DNA from: Nemopilema nomurai
Lineage: Eukaryota > Cnidaria > Scyphozoa > Rhizostomeae > Rhizostomatidae
Length of the DNA: 64,000 bases
Assembly: GCA_003864495.1 (NCBI GenBank)
Contig: PEDN01001356.1
Span: 558,001-622,000 of the forward strand
Direction of reading: 5' to 3'
Program-made: the position numbers and the translations under genes
Part shown: piece after piece, positions 12,597-24,908 of the stretch
Numbering within the stretch: position 1 is the first letter of the stretch
Layout: every line of letters begins with the position of its first letter
Notes under the pieces: model-generated
Database searches by the model: none
What the model was told of the DNA's origin: nothing
What the model saw: only the letters and a program-made list of their open reading frames with translations

Positions 12597-13397
12597 AAAT
12601 TTTGTCGTTTTTGACGACAGTTTGGTTAAAATGACACTGCAAGGTCATGGTCCTAGCTATGGTGCTGTAATTTGATCTGTGTTCGACTAAGGAACAGCCA
12701 AAACATAATTTGCAAAAAAATTGTGGTTTGTTAATGTATAAGGATTGGGGGGGGGGGGGGGGGGGAAAAAAAAATAAGGAAATTTTTTCGAAAAAATTTG
12801 TCTTTCCTCTCATAGTAATCTGACAGCCTAGAGGGTAAAGTGAAAAATCAACAACCTGTTTCATTTGAAAGAGCAACAATCAGGGAACAGAATAAGACCT
12901 TACATGCAAGTTTTTGGTTTGAATGAAGGAAAATATTTCTTTTTTTTACTCGCATGGTATCAAGAAAACGTTCGGGCTAAAGGGAGAATATAGGAAAAAA
13001 GCAAAAAATGTCCTTATTCATTCATTACTTAATTTATAATATCAAAACTTAGCGAGACGACTTCTTACAGAACACACTTTTACCTTTTTTATTAATTTTT
13101 ATTATTAAGGGTCACTTTATATTATTATGATATGATCACTATTTTGCAATACAGTCATCGTAAATAGAAAGCAAAATCTTGAAATTCTTAAAAATAAGTA
13201 GAAAAGGCTTTACAATTTATCTCAATGTCCTTTTTTATCTTTGCAGAGTATATTCTCTCTTGATTTAGTTACTTTATATTTCAAATATTATATTATAACA
13301 ATTTAATTTACAAAAAACTAGTTGATAATGATAGATCAGGGTCATTATTGGAAAAAGTCATTTTAAATATCAGTTAATAAAAGTAAAACAAGAACCT
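12597..13397. other. piggyBac 3' noncoding region with a poly-G run
   Basis: No reading frame. A small hairpin (TGTCGT-TTTTG-ACGACA) lies near 12602-12618, close to the transposon end, and a 19-base G run at 12747-12765 is followed by A-rich sequence. The rest is AT-rich. Confidence 0.45.
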
Positions 13398-15171
13398 CTC
13401 CATAAACACTAGTTTGTATGATAGTCTTTGAAACAAGGAGCAGGACAAAGACCAACATCACAATCTAGGCAAAGGTAAATAACCTGCTTTCTTTTTCCAT
13501 TACGTGAGCATACCTAACATCTTCTTTCTTTGTGTCGGCCTTTCTCGTTTAGAGGAACAATTTCAGGAAAATGTCTTTCAACAAAGCGCTTCTCCAATGG
13601 CCCAAACGATGGGTTTCCTGTCCTTCTTCTTGAAGAGAAGTCTCCAATCAGGGATTAAGCCAAGTTTATGCGAAAAGTTTTTAACTTTGTCTTGAATAAT
13701 TTGGTGATTCATTGTAAAGTATATTTTAATTATGGATTGCCCGGTCTAAAAGGTCTAGAAAAATTCTCATCCACCACTTCTTACCAGCACAGGGAATTGT
13801 GTAATATGACTTCATTTGGTCATTTCTGTCTACTCCACCCATGTAGGCATTATACTCCCTAATAATATCAGGGCAGGGTACATTTTCCAATGTACCATCC
13901 TTCTTCTTTTTCTTTACCAATGGCAGGATATCTCCAGGACAAGAGGTGTAAGTTCCTGTCATCTGCACAAGCTTTTTATCCATCCATGTCAAAGCTAGGA
14001 TGGGACCTTTCATGCTCCACTTCATTTCTCCTCTCTTCAATGACTTTGCCAATGTTTTGTCAGATAGAAAGGAAGGGAAGCCAACACGACCTGAGCGCAG
14101 TGTTCCAACACTTAGAATTTTATATCTTGAGTAGAGATCTTCAACAAGTCTATACGATGTAAAGAAGTTGTCAAAGAACACAGCATACCAGTGACCTTTT
14201 ATTGCTTCACACAGTTTTGTAACTACAGAGTATCCAAGACCATGCTGAATGCCTGTTTCTTGTCTCCCGGTGTATACATCAAAGTCACAAAGATAGCCAT
14301 TTCTGCTATCAGCCCTGCACCAAATTTTTATTCCTCTCTTTATAGGCTTCATTGCCATATACTGCTTCAATGATGTCCTTCCCTTGTACTTAACCATAGC
14401 CTCATCAATTGCCTGTTGCCTGTGTGGATCATAGTTTGAAAGAAAATTTGCTCTGACACTGTCTAGAAAATTTCTAACCTTGTAAAGCTTATCAAATCCT
14501 TGCTCACCACGTTGGGGCATGTTTTCATTATTAGCCAAGTGATTTCTTCCAAGAATATAAAAAAATCTGTTCCTTGGCATTACTTGAGCAAATGCTGGAA
14601 CACCAAGTGCCCATCTCTCTGAACAATAGTCACGAAGCCATGGAACTTTGTGAATGCTCATCACAATCAGCAAGCCTAAAAATGCTTTCAGCTCAGCTAA
14701 ATCAATTTTATTCCATTTAGAAACATCTTGATGAGCTGCTTTCAATGACTGTTTCGCATAAATATTTGATTCCTTTACAATGTTATTCAGTATCCTGTTG
14801 TCAACAAGCAAAAAAAAAAAATCAAACTCAGTAGAGTTCACTGGCAAGATTTTCGTAGGCCCTTCTTTCTGAGAAAAATTTGGAATAGGGATACCGGTAT
14901 CATTTTGTTCCCATTCTTTGTTGGCAAGGGAAACATTGGCAGGTCGTCCATGATTTGAAGAAGGAGAATTTCCTTGCACTTCAACATGCGAACCATTAAA
15001 ATCAATATTCATTTTGTAAACTCTGTCAGGTCCTTCATCTTCTTCTTCATCTAGATTTTGGAACTGAAAAGTATTTCCAGTTGTATTACGTAGAGAACCT
15101 GGTATATCGAAGTTATCGTCTAAAACCTGTAGGCATTCCTCGACTGTATACCTTTTCTTTTGATCCGCCAT
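13398..15171 (-). pseudogene. piggyBac transposase (DDE_Tnp_1_7)
   Basis: The start at 15171 gives MADQKKRYTVEECL, and 481 codons stay open. The three catalytic Asp contexts are visible: QQAIDEAMVKYKGR, YAVFFDNFFTS and YMGGVDRNDQM. After the stop at 13726 the homologous C-terminal part continues in other frames: a WRLLFKKKDRKP segment near 13640, then a Cys-rich zinc domain (VCSRNGKRKQ, LCLDCDVGLCPAPC) at about 13398-13510 broken by one TAG. So the catalytic core is intact while the tail has at least one frameshift and one stop. In family members the C-terminal Cys-rich domain helps bind the transposon ends. Likely recently inactivated. Confidence 0.9.
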
Positions 15172-15346
15172 TTTGGCCTAGTACAAAATTTTTCGACGAA
15201 GAGACTATCAATTTAAACATGGATAAACTATCGCTAAAAGAGGGCCTAAAAGGCATGGAATTGTATCACAGGGATACAAGGTTTGTTTAAATTACAAAAG
15301 AGAGGCTAAAAATCATCCGCTGACCCTGGGATCGCTGATAATCTAA

Positions 15347-15366
15347 GTGACTGATATATCAGTCAC
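15347..15366. repeat. Perfect 20-bp palindrome at a junction
   Basis: GTGACTGATATATCAGTCAC is a perfect palindrome lying immediately before the point (about 15369) where the second YqaJ copy begins. It may mark a rearrangement junction or a transposon end. Confidence 0.6.
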
Positions 15367-15368
15367 TG

Positions 15369-16143
15369 CCTGCAAAACTTTAAGGAGATGATGGTTATTT
15401 ATTGTAAAAAAAACTCTTCATTCAGTGAAGAAGAAATCCAATCAATAGAAAGGATGACCATTGGCCAATCTTTAAGCCAAAACTGGATTGAGCAGAGAAT
15501 GTACAGAATTACTGCTTCAAGGTTTTATTCTGCTGCTGTCAACTCTGTTGAGCCAAGTTCAAAGTTAAAGAGTTTCTTTTATTCCATCTTTTCTTCTCCT
15601 GCTTTGGAGCATGGCAAAATATCAGAGAGCTTTGTAAAGTCTTTATATTTGCAAACAATGTCTGAGAAAGGATTTCAAAACATTTTTGTTGAGGAGACTG
15701 GATTGAAAATTTCAATCAAGTTTTCATTTCTTGGTGCTTCCTTGATGGACTAGTTCATTGCAATGGAGAGAAGTGGGGCTTGGAAATAAAGTGCCCATAT
15801 TCAAAGTCTTCTCTTTCCTCAGCTTTGGAGGATAAGAAATTCTTCTTAAAGAAAGGAGAAGTTGTTTTTTGAAAAGAAGTCACCCTTACTTCTACCAGAT
15901 TCAGGGCCAGATGTATTGCACTGGCTTAAAGAGAATTGATTTGGTTGTCTGGTTTGGCAACAATGAGCCCCTATTTATCCAGTCTGTGCCATATGATGAC
16001 AGCTTCATGGAGAGATCTGTTCTGCCAAAGTTGCAATATTTCTATTGTCGTGCAATCTTGTCTGAATTCTTCACAAAGCGTGTAAAACGTGGCTTAACGC
16101 TGTACTTGCAAGGTGGCTGGGAAAATTATGATGCCAACAAATG
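15369..16143 (+). pseudogene. YqaJ nuclease, second partial copy in ISL2EU 1
   Basis: From 15369 the sequence repeats 12089-12565 almost exactly, then continues past the piggyBac target site into the rest of the domain. The N-terminal SAP and SWIM parts are absent. The frame is open to 15751 (ends LGASLMD through a 1-nt change in LGASLDGL), resumes for LEIKCPYS, and again at 15869-16144, which contains HPYFYQIQGQMYCTG, the conserved Tyr-Gln motif of this nuclease family, and ends WENYDANK-stop. At least two frameshifts are needed to read it through. It faces the transposase gene at 16844. Confidence 0.8.
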
Positions 16144-16843
16144 ACTCTAAATTAATAACACATCCACTCATTTTGCTTTTCCATTAACCATATCATTTTT
16201 TACTGTTTATCCTAGAAATATTAATATAAGTAGTGTAAACATTTTTAATCGAAATTCTGTTAACATAGTTTGGCTATTGCAAGTGCTTCCCTCCCATCAT
16301 TCATGAAACAATTTAAGAAACAAGTATATTTTGTATCAATATGATATACTCCTCTCTTCTACATCTACATCATAATCTCATAACAGAGCTTAGATGTCTT
16401 GAATTTGTATAGTATTGTTTCCTATTTCCACTCTCCTCTATTTGGTATTATAAACATTACACAAAATTAGTTGGGTAAGCCCCGTGTAAGACTTAATTGT
16501 GTCATATTTTGCTGCAGTTATGTTACAAATAGAGCTGTAGCTGCAGTTACCTCACAATGGAATTGAGATCAAACTCTGATCCCTATATCTATATACCCAT
16601 GATTGCTAGTGACATTTTATGTTGAACTGTGTTTTGTTAATACAATAAGGTAAACTTAAGGATCTTTTCTGTGATATTTAATTAAAAAGTTGATGGACCC
16701 TGAATATATTTAGTATTGTTGAAAACATATTACTTGTGCTATCTACGAATAAGTTTAAAAAGATTTCTGACCCCACACAAACATTGGCTTATATACTAGC
16801 TTGTTAAAAATGTTTTATACAAAATAAAACAGCAATGTATTTA
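16144..16843. other. Noncoding spacer between convergent ISL2EU genes
   Basis: AT-rich, no frame. AATAAA-type sequences near 16826 and 16158 could serve as polyadenylation signals of the two facing genes. Confidence 0.4.
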
Positions 16844-18174
16844 TTAATCTTTATTATTTGCTGGCTTTACTAAGAAAGGCAAGAAGTTGGTAAGGTAGCA
16901 ACAAACAGTAAAAATCTGGTTGGCAACAGGATATAAACTGAGGGGTAATACTCCGTCCAGAATGTGGTAGTTCTTAACTCTTCCAATGGCTCTTTCTACA
17001 TGAATTCGAACAGCAGCAATATTTGCTGTTTCTTCAGCTTCTTGTGGAGTTAATTGGCTGCGTGAACCTTTAAAAGGGGGAATGTTCAAGGAAATTCCAG
17101 GTGGCAAGATATCAAAAATATTGAATCCTCTGTCAGCCATTATATTATCTCCAGGTTCCAAGAGAGACAGTACTCCAGATTTCAGAGTTATCTCTCTGTC
17201 TGAAACTTTCCCAGACCAGAGCTTCGAGACAAATATGATAGCCCCATTAGGAGATACACCAATGAGACTTTCCCAGGTATTATGGTGCTTGTACTCAGAC
17301 CATGTCTGTGACTGTGCTACCATGGAAGAAGGAACCTCTGTAAAAATGTCTGTGCAGTCCAGTATAATCCTTGTTGAAGGGTACATTCCAAATTCCCTAG
17401 GCATTAATTGCTGTGTTTTTGTTTTGATGGGAATGGAAAAAGCAAGGGAAGCTCTTTGGCAAGAAAATTTATCCATGTTGTAAATGTTTTTGAAGCATGG
17501 ACTTTAGAAATACAAAATCTATCAGCAAGATCTGCAAGAAACAAGCCAACTTTCAATCTCATCAAAACAAAAACGAATTCTTCTAAAAGTGAGAAAATTT
17601 TTCTCTTGCGGCCTGGTCTTTAAACATTTTCATTGGATTCTTGGGTGGATTCATTTGACTTTGAACCACGCCAGTATGACATACGCTCAAGCTTAGTCTT
17701 CAAATAGTCAAAAACAGCAACCAGACAAGAATAATCTGGGAAGCCTGTATAAAATTTCACTGCAGAATCATCACTTTGCAGCTTCTCTATAGAAAAGAAC
17801 TTTTTCTTTAACTTTGTTGTAAGGTGTGTTAAAGATTGTACCTGGGCTTGCAATTCATTAACTTTTTGCTTGATGCTTGTATGGTCGGACAAGAGACTGA
17901 GGAACTGTTCATCATCAACAACTCTGCGTGCATAGTCACGTTCAGGCAACACAGCAGAATGGTCATTTGCCTCATTGCTTGAAGAATCTTCCAAGATATC
18001 AGTGCTGGGTAGAGATTCGCGAGAAAAAGTGAAGGAAGTCGATGTGCGATTAAAAGGAACTTTACGTGCAGGACGCTGGGCAGGTCGAGCGTAAAGATTA
18101 CGAGATGGGACGGCACCATGATTTAATCTCCAACGGCTTGGATTCCGTTTAATATCTGCATCTTTGAAGTGTTC
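16844..18174 (-). pseudogene. ISL2EU transposase (THAP C-half, HTH, DDE_Tnp_4)
   Basis: Read from 18174 leftward. It opens with the end of a THAP domain (EHFKDADIKRNPSRW, then HGAVPSRN, the usual GAVPS-type terminus), then a low-complexity linker, a coiled coil (~17950-17800), the FYTGFPDYSCLVAVFDYL block, a GRKRK-led helix-turn-helix (DRFCISKVHASKTF), and the DDE domain: DCTDIFTEVPSS, IMADRGFNI and HVERAIGRVKNYH supply the three catalytic acids. A TAA at about 17620 and a frameshift near 17440 break it. The N-terminal half of the THAP domain lies 6.75 kb away at 24932-25155, separated by Kolobok copy B. Confidence 0.85.
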
Positions 18175-18179
18175 TTAAA
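18175..18179. repeat. Target site duplication of Kolobok B, left
   Basis: TTAAA here and at 24927-24931 flank the element. Kolobok is known to duplicate TTAA; the fifth base is either chance or part of the duplication. Confidence 0.75.
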
Positions 18180-18197
18180 GAGGATATGACACGAAAA
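18180..18197 (+). repeat. Left terminal inverted repeat, Kolobok B
   Basis: GAGGATATGACACGAAAA, identical to the reverse complement of 24909-24926. Confidence 0.9.
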
Positions 18198-18363
18198 TGC
18201 AAAATTCTATTATAGATCAAATCCTTGATGCTGATTTCAAAAATTAAATCGAAAAATGCTAATTCGTTATAGATTTTCTGAAATTAAGGGATTTAGCCAT
18301 GAAATTTTGTGAAATTCATGTCCCAGAAGACTGGGTCGGGTTTTGAGGACGTACGCCCGGACG

Positions 18364-18371
18364 TGACGTCA
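18364..18371. promoter_or_regulatory. CRE-like palindrome upstream of P2RX7_C gene B
   Basis: TGACGTCA, 80 bp upstream of the start codon at 18452, matching the placement in copies A and C. Confidence 0.45.
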
Positions 18372-18451
18372 GGTGTTGGACATATTCTCGAGGGTAAAGG
18401 TTTGAAAGCAAGTACGGTGTATCGATTAACGTGAAGGCACAATTTATAATT

Positions 18452-19680
18452 ATGTCTACAAGCGAATCAGGCTCTTCTATGACATCGAATCATTCTGCAA
18501 GTGATGAAGAACTATATGGAGCTTATGGCGGAGATTATCTGCCCTACTTAAACGAGCCTTTGGCTAGTACGGACGACGAAGGCGATGATGGGCCTAGGCC
18601 TAATGACGGAGAACAACCGGAGGATGAAGATGAGATATCTCCAGAAACTTTTCGCGAAAGACAGACGGGGAACCTAACTGTAGATCAATGGTGAGTGGTT
18701 TTTGTTTTCGCTGTTTTTTAAATAGTTCAAACTATCCAACCTTTCATGCCGGTACACAACGATACAACTGCAGCTCTTTTTTAGGTGTGTGTGCGGCAAA
18801 TGCTCAGCGAACTTGGAAAGTGCCAGAGAGTACCGTTGCTGCCATGAAGTGGCACCTGCTTATGGAAAAGTCGTTTTTAACGGCCAATCTGATGAAATAA
18901 AGTGTGTGACCCTTCATGAAGACTACAGGGCTTTTACAAATATAAATGCCCTTAAGAAACGTTGGTCCATTGCTTCGGAAAAAGGATGGAAAGCCCTACA
19001 AGAAAAGGGCAAATGTAACAGAAAATGAGTATGTACAAAGTTTTATTGTCAAGTTTAGGCTGAAATAGATAGACATCAAATTTGATTCTTTTTGTTGATT
19101 CATAATTGATCTCTTTTAGTGAAAGAAGTATGTGTACATATATAATATAGTATATACTAGTATGCTAATTTATACTAATAAACTAACATTTTATACTGAT
19201 ACTACATATATTGCATAAATATATATATACAATAACTAAACTTTTGTTTCACCATGGCAAAGACAATTTATTATTTTTCTGGAACGCGTTTCGTCCTTTT
19301 AACGAGGAATCATCAGCCTATTTAAATATCTATGTGAGTTCTATGTTAATTTACTGTAGACATCTCTAATTTGAAGTTCATTATACTGAATATGATATAT
19401 ATATATCTAAATATCTGAATATATATATACATATCTAAATATAGTATATAAATTTATATATGATATTTATATATACACATATATATATTATATATTGGTA
19501 TTTTTTTTCTGTATCAGGTATCTTCGTGCAGTTTCTTATCGCTGGTTAGCACGCTGGATATTTGGATACATGGGATGGGACAATACACGGCCTCTGCCTG
19601 CATGCATTTATCATAACGTCCGTGAAAAGTTTATGTCTAACCAGAAGATTGGATATAAAAATGCAGAAGAACGTAACTAA
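18452..19680 (+). CDS. P2RX7 C-terminal (ballast) domain protein, copy B
   Basis: Three exons: 18452-18692 (acidic Ser-rich leader ending TVDQ-W), 18785 to about 19026 (opens CVCGKC, then REYRCCHEV and IKCVTLHEDY) and 19518-19680 (YLRAVSYRWLARWIFGYMGW, then TRPLPACIYHNVR). CxCGxC, RCC and the C-terminal W-helix block are the hallmarks of the P2RX7_C zinc domain. Splice sites GTGAGT and the AG acceptors fit copy A. At the end of exon two the frame meets TGA at 19026-19028, where copy C has a clean GA|GTAAGT donor, so this copy may carry a 1-nt frame error. It lacks channel segments and faces the transposase. Confidence 0.75.
19120..19500. repeat. TA-rich simple sequence in intron 2
   Basis: Long runs of TA, TATATA and ATATCTAAATA within the second intron of the P2RX7_C gene. 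No coding content. Confidence 0.6.
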
Positions 19681-19753
19681 TAACATAGATTATCTTTATA
19701 CAATTGAGCTTTTGTTATATTTAATTTCATGCAAGTGTATATAATTCTTTAAG

Positions 19754-22700
19754 TCATTCTTTGCATAAAGTCTTAGAATGTCCTTTCATCAATTGGCCAC
19801 ATTTTTTGCATGAAGGGGCCTTTCTTTTTGGCAAACGATCAGCTCTGTTGCATGCTTGCTCAGCTACCAAATCTTCTTGGAGTTTGTATTGATCATTTTC
19901 TGGTAAGATAAACATTGATTATTAAATTTAGAATAAAAAATGGCAAAATTTTTCATTATACAGTTTTAATGATTAATCAACAAAACTTTAAATGAAAAGG
20001 CAAATAAAACAATATTTTCTGGCCAATTAAGTATATTACCTGAAGGGTATAATGGTTGAAATAGTGTTCTCCTTTTTTTATATTCTTTTACAGCCTCTTT
20101 CTTACTTTTTGTTCTTTCAAATCTGCTCACCAAGGATGCAGGCATCTTATCAGCATACTTTTTCCAAATCTGGCCAAGTTCTCTTCGTTTGATTTAAATA
20201 AAAGTTCTTTTGTATGCTCAACGTAATCTGTAATAATTTTTTTGAAAATATAAAAGCAATTATTTTGAATATTAAACATAATCTGAAATAATTTCTGTAA
20301 AAATGTATAAAACTAATATTTTATCTAATATATTTAAACTAATATCAGTTCTTGAAAAATACAATAGCATTTCTCATCTCCCATTTCTCAGGGCAAAATA
20401 TGAATTGATTTTCTTTATATGGCAAGATTATGTAGATTATATGTTGTATGCTGTCTACTCACTGTAAGATGGAGGGACTGGAACAGGTTTTACTGCTTCT
20501 TCGCCAAGTTTATATTTAGGATAAGAAACTTTGAAATATTCCTTTCCATTTTTGTCTTTTTGTGCTTCCCTGTGCAGGTTTTCATTGAAATGTGAAACTG
20601 CCATTATATGCCTTGGAAAAAATATAACAGTTCTTTGTTGGGTATTTGGATACATTTTCTGTTTGACTCACAAATGAAGTTTAGTTTTATTTTGTTGATA
20701 CTGATACAAATAAAAATTATACATTTATGTAAAGTAGGCTGTGTTTTTGCTAGGAATGGCATTCAAATACTGTTGCACACGTTGGCACTTTCTTAAACTC
20801 TCTAGAAGTACAATTTACAGGAAGCAACAATATCCAAAATTTAAATTTCAGTTATTTACTCAGTGTTGACAAATTTTCTCAGCAATTAATTTTCTCCAAA
20901 GATAGCTTGGCAGGTAGTAAAGATAGTATAGTGAAAAACAATACAATGCACAATGCTCAGTAATTTTTAATTAATGATTGGTATCTCTAGTCATAAGTAC
21001 CTGCACAGAGAGCCAATCCAGGAGTAATGTGTCATCTTTGGGTGCCATTGGTTCAGTGTAGAGTGGTATCCCTCGAGACAGCTGGTTTGTGCATTTGATG
21101 ACAATTTCGCAATGTCTTGTAGAAGGCTTTGATTCATTAGAATTGGCTGAATCTTGTCATATGCAGTAGTTCCTGTTGAATTACATATATTTAATACTAT
21201 TATTTTATGTTAGCTGTTAAGGAGAAGTATATGGGAAGTTTAACAATCAGCACAATTGTTTATTCTCTTAGGTTTCAAAATTGAAGCAAGACCATTTAGG
21301 GAACTTTAAATGGTGTTTGCCTCTCTTTAAAAAAAACCATTAAATTATGAAAGGGGCTACATTTTGTATAAAATGCAGTGATTTGACAAAATGATACAAA
21401 CCATTGAGAATCCATCTACGTTTATGATCTAGTTCTCCGTGTGCACACCTCTGAAACAGTTTGTCTTCGTGGTTGTTGTGCTTGTTCTGGATGTGATTTG
21501 AGAAAGCCTTCCATTTTGCGACAATGAGTTTCCCAAAACCTTCCTTTGTCGATGTTGCACACCAGTAGAGGTGGTTGCGGATTGTTGAACACCAGGTACC
21601 CAATATCTCACAATTTCTCTCCTTGCTAGCTATTGTTACCTTCTTGGTTAAGGTGCGTGCAACATGCCAAATATCATAATAATGATGGACATGTGGTAAA
21701 GACTCCCTTATCCATTTGGCCACTCCTCTGTGTCTGTCTGATATAAAATTGGAGACCTCTATCCCGGCATCATTTAGGTATCCGAAACATCGCTTAGCAC
21801 CAAGCAACTCCATATTGGAACTACCTTTGCATTCATTTGACTATACAGGAAATAAAATAAAGAGGGTGAAAATGTACATCAGTTTAATTCAAAGTTGAAA
21901 TTGATGTCAGGTTATTAAACACACAAATATGAAGATACAAGTTTATGGTTGATGGCTTATAACAACAGTATTTAATTTTGTCTACAAATAGACACATTTG
22001 AAGTCCAATCCAGTGCTTTCTCTTGGTTTTATAAGGTTCAAGACTTGATATTTGACCTTATTAATGATTTTTTAATGCTAGATATTTGATTCCATTTGAA
22101 AACAATCTTATTAATTAACTTACTTTAAAAATTAAGTTTCTATCTGTTTGGCTTTTTTCATGTGGCATGTACCGAATTATTCGAAATAAAGAAAGGAAAT
22201 TGTTAAGTTTGGGCTTTCTGTAACAAGTCACTTACAAATAAATTAGATTGATAGAAAAAATGGTTTATGATTTTTCCATTACCTGAACCAATTCAAAGTG
22301 TATGATTTTTTTTATATTGTCACAATACATCGTGTAAGTGCCATATTTTGCTGAATGCCCCATCGAATCGAATCGACCATCGCCACATAGGACAATGTCT
22401 TTAACACCATGAAGCTCAGTCAGCAATGATGCTCTATATAGCTCCCAGTGACGGAGAATTGCAGGGAAAACAAACTTTTTTTGATGACGGAAAAAAGTTT
22501 GTGCACTGTAAGTGGCAAGGCCGAAGTGTCTGAAAATTAATAGCAGTTTGCTGATTGATGCTCCTGCTGTAAGAGTGCTGAGACTAAGCAAGGATGTTAC
22601 CAGCTGGATAACGACCAAGAACGTATGGTTGTGACCTCCATTTCCAACAGTCTTTCCCACATTCGATGCAACTCTGATAAACAGTTACCATTGTCCCATT

Positions 22701-24347
22701 CTGCTCCATTCTGACTCCTGGCTTAGTTTTTTTACACTTGAAACAGAGAATTGAAAAGACTTGTAGTAGCATTGTATAAAATACAATAAACTTGGGTTCT
22801 TTTTCTGGAGTTGCATTTTGGTCAATTCTGCGATAAAGATACAAAAAAGATATATATTAATGCATTTCCCTGACATTCCCTACATCACATAAAAATGATA
22901 ATTTTGTCAAAATATTATACAACATATGGAAGGGAAAAAAGGACTTTTTGTTATTTGTTATTTGTTATTCGCTGTCCTCGTCTTCTGATAAATTTTCATT
23001 TGACTCTTCAGCATGAAGTATATCCTCAACAGGAATAGGGTTACCGCTATCTTCCTAGAAAATAACAGATTAATAGATACGACTTATTGTACTAGCATTT
23101 CCAAGCCTTCTCAGTGGGATGTGTGTACAGAACCCCCTTCTCTTGGGCATATATCCAGAAAAGGCTCATTGTCCTTGGCTTCAAATTTCTAACTATCACG
23201 TTTTTCTAGATGACAGGGTGAAAGCCCACTGACTTTTTGCATATATAGTTTTAACAAATTTACTTTGTGAAAATAGAAATTTAAAAGCTCCTGGAACAGT
23301 CTAAAGTCGAGAAATGATGCAGATTTATCTTTAGCTTTACTTACATTCTTTTCGCTGCCTTCCCGTAGTGTCCTTATAACATGTTTTAGCCTGTTGTTCT
23401 GACGTCTTAGGTTCTGAATTTTTTTCCGTGTTTCAGTGCATTTCTTGCACATCATTGCCACCTGTATTGCCGTATGTGTTCTAATATTTCCTTGAACCTC
23501 TTCTCGTTGAGGGGTTATGCATGTGGGGCATGTGTGTACGGGGGCACCTGTCAGATGAACTTGGCACTGCAATGGAACAACGTCTACATGTTCTTCAGAA
23601 TCGTTGTGCTGTTCCCCGATGGTGAAAGAGTCTCCAATTGTGAACGCATTTTCGCCTACCTCAACCTCTTCTATCTCTTCATCGAACTGTCCTGAAGCAC
23701 ATTCATTTTTGTTAGCGTGTTCGTGCTGTTTGATTCCTCTTAACAACTAAAATTGAGGAAATGGTAAATTTTAAGAAACTAATATATAGTTTGTTAAAAA
23801 ACTTTATTGAAAAAATTACGAAAACCTTGAATCTGAGAATGATGAGAGTCATTTTCATAGAGACTGTACATAGATAAAGCTCAAAGGTATATTTTATACT
23901 CACAGTTCTTCTGTTTCTTGCCACCTTTGAAGACGATTCACTAAATGCCTGGCTTCGTCCTCGTGTGTCGAATACAGTTGGAATACCATCCTTTTTTAAA
24001 GTCCTCTTCGTTTTGGAACTGTCAAAACCAGGAAGCTCTAAAGCAAACGGTTTTTCATAGCAAGAGCGCTCAAAATGATCTGAGCACAGGTAAGGGCGGA
24101 TCGAGTAGGCTTGGTGATTGAAATTGGCACGATGTCTTCTGACGAAACGAATCCATTGCCTTCGCAAATCGAGGTTTTTACTTGGAAAACGGTGCATACT
24201 AATACCTGGCGTCAAACTACTGTTTGTACAGCTCTCCTCATTTGGTAATCCGGCAACGCAATATTGCCCCCCACGTTTCACTTTTTTGTTTGTCGGCCTT
24301 GTAGATTCTTGCATACTTATTGATTTGAATTCGAAATCTTGTTTCAA
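19754..24347 (-). pseudogene. Kolobok-type transposase with THAP domain, copy B
   Basis: About nine exons on the - strand. First exon 24347-23904: THAP zinc domain (QYCVAGLPNEESC, SMHRFPSK, YLCSDHFERSC, DGIPTVFD). Next 23748-23345: acidic stretch, CPTC and CKKC pairs, coiled coil. About 22820-22600: CFKCKKTKPGV, CIECGK and SQPYVLGRYPAGN. About 22590-22280: LCGDGRFDSMGHSAKYG with the first catalytic Asp. 21840-21402: FISDRHRGVAKW and HYYDIWHVARTL, second Asp, then HLYWCA. About 21175-20998: QTSCLEGYHSTLNQW, the likely catalytic Glu. 20610-20460: YPKYKLGEE block. About 20225-20040: basic helix. 19907-19754: CKKCGQLMKGHSKTLC zinc knuckle and stop. A frameshift near 22580 and a stop before the ~22970 boundary suggest it is inactive. 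Confidence 0.8.
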
Positions 24348-24735
24348 ATCTCGTTGTTTTGAGCTGATGTTCTGAACTGAAAACTGCCTGAAAGCATCTT
24401 ACGCCCCTATTTTATACTTTTGTGAACTCAAAAGGTTTTTTCAATTATTAAAAAGTCGGAAATCTCAATAATCAACGCACATAATCATGCATACAAAGAT
24501 TAGTATGGAAGTTGAGGGACGTGACGGCATTATTGTGCAAGCTATTGGCAAACGTAAATCCTCCAAAAATTACCTTTACGAAATTTCCTGAATACGTATT
24601 CAACAGTTATTCAAAAAAGCTGATAATTTGTCACAGAAGTAAACAACAGGAAATTATTGCAAGCGGATTTCATTTCGCACTTAACATGTAGGTGGCAATC
24701 TAACACAACAAAGCACGCTTATTCTGTCCAACATC

Positions 24736-24743
24736 TGACGTCA
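24736..24743. promoter_or_regulatory. CRE-like palindrome near the right end of Kolobok B
   Basis: TGACGTCA lies about 180 bp inside the right terminus, upstream of the transposase, mirroring the one near the left end at 18364. Confidence 0.4.
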
Positions 24744-24908
24744 CAGACTTCTGGCGCCAAATTTCTGACCGCGTTCAAATTCTGCCATCGAAGTATGCGA
24801 AATTCCGAATTTAAAACCGAATATTTCATGAACTAGATATCGTATCGAAAAAAGGAAAAAAGTTTTGAAATCTGCGCGTTAAACTTGGTTGAAATAAACC
24901 TAATATTG

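Larger units (their letters stand above)
12566..15368 (-). mobile_element. piggyBac transposon, one end clear
   Basis: A TTAA at 12566-12569 followed by CCCTTTATGTCCC begins the insertion: upstream sequence is YqaJ coding, and the duplicate YqaJ copy reads straight through the same site at about 15845. This is the TTAA-CCC start typical of piggyBac. The transposase is on the - strand at 13398-15171. I cannot find the matching inverted end or TTAA before the second YqaJ copy begins near 15369, so the right end is probably lost or rearranged. Confidence 0.65.

Noticed and set aside
19120..19500. TA-rich tract as an origin or scaffold attachment region
   Set aside because: It is an ordinary simple-sequence intron; nothing supports a special role.
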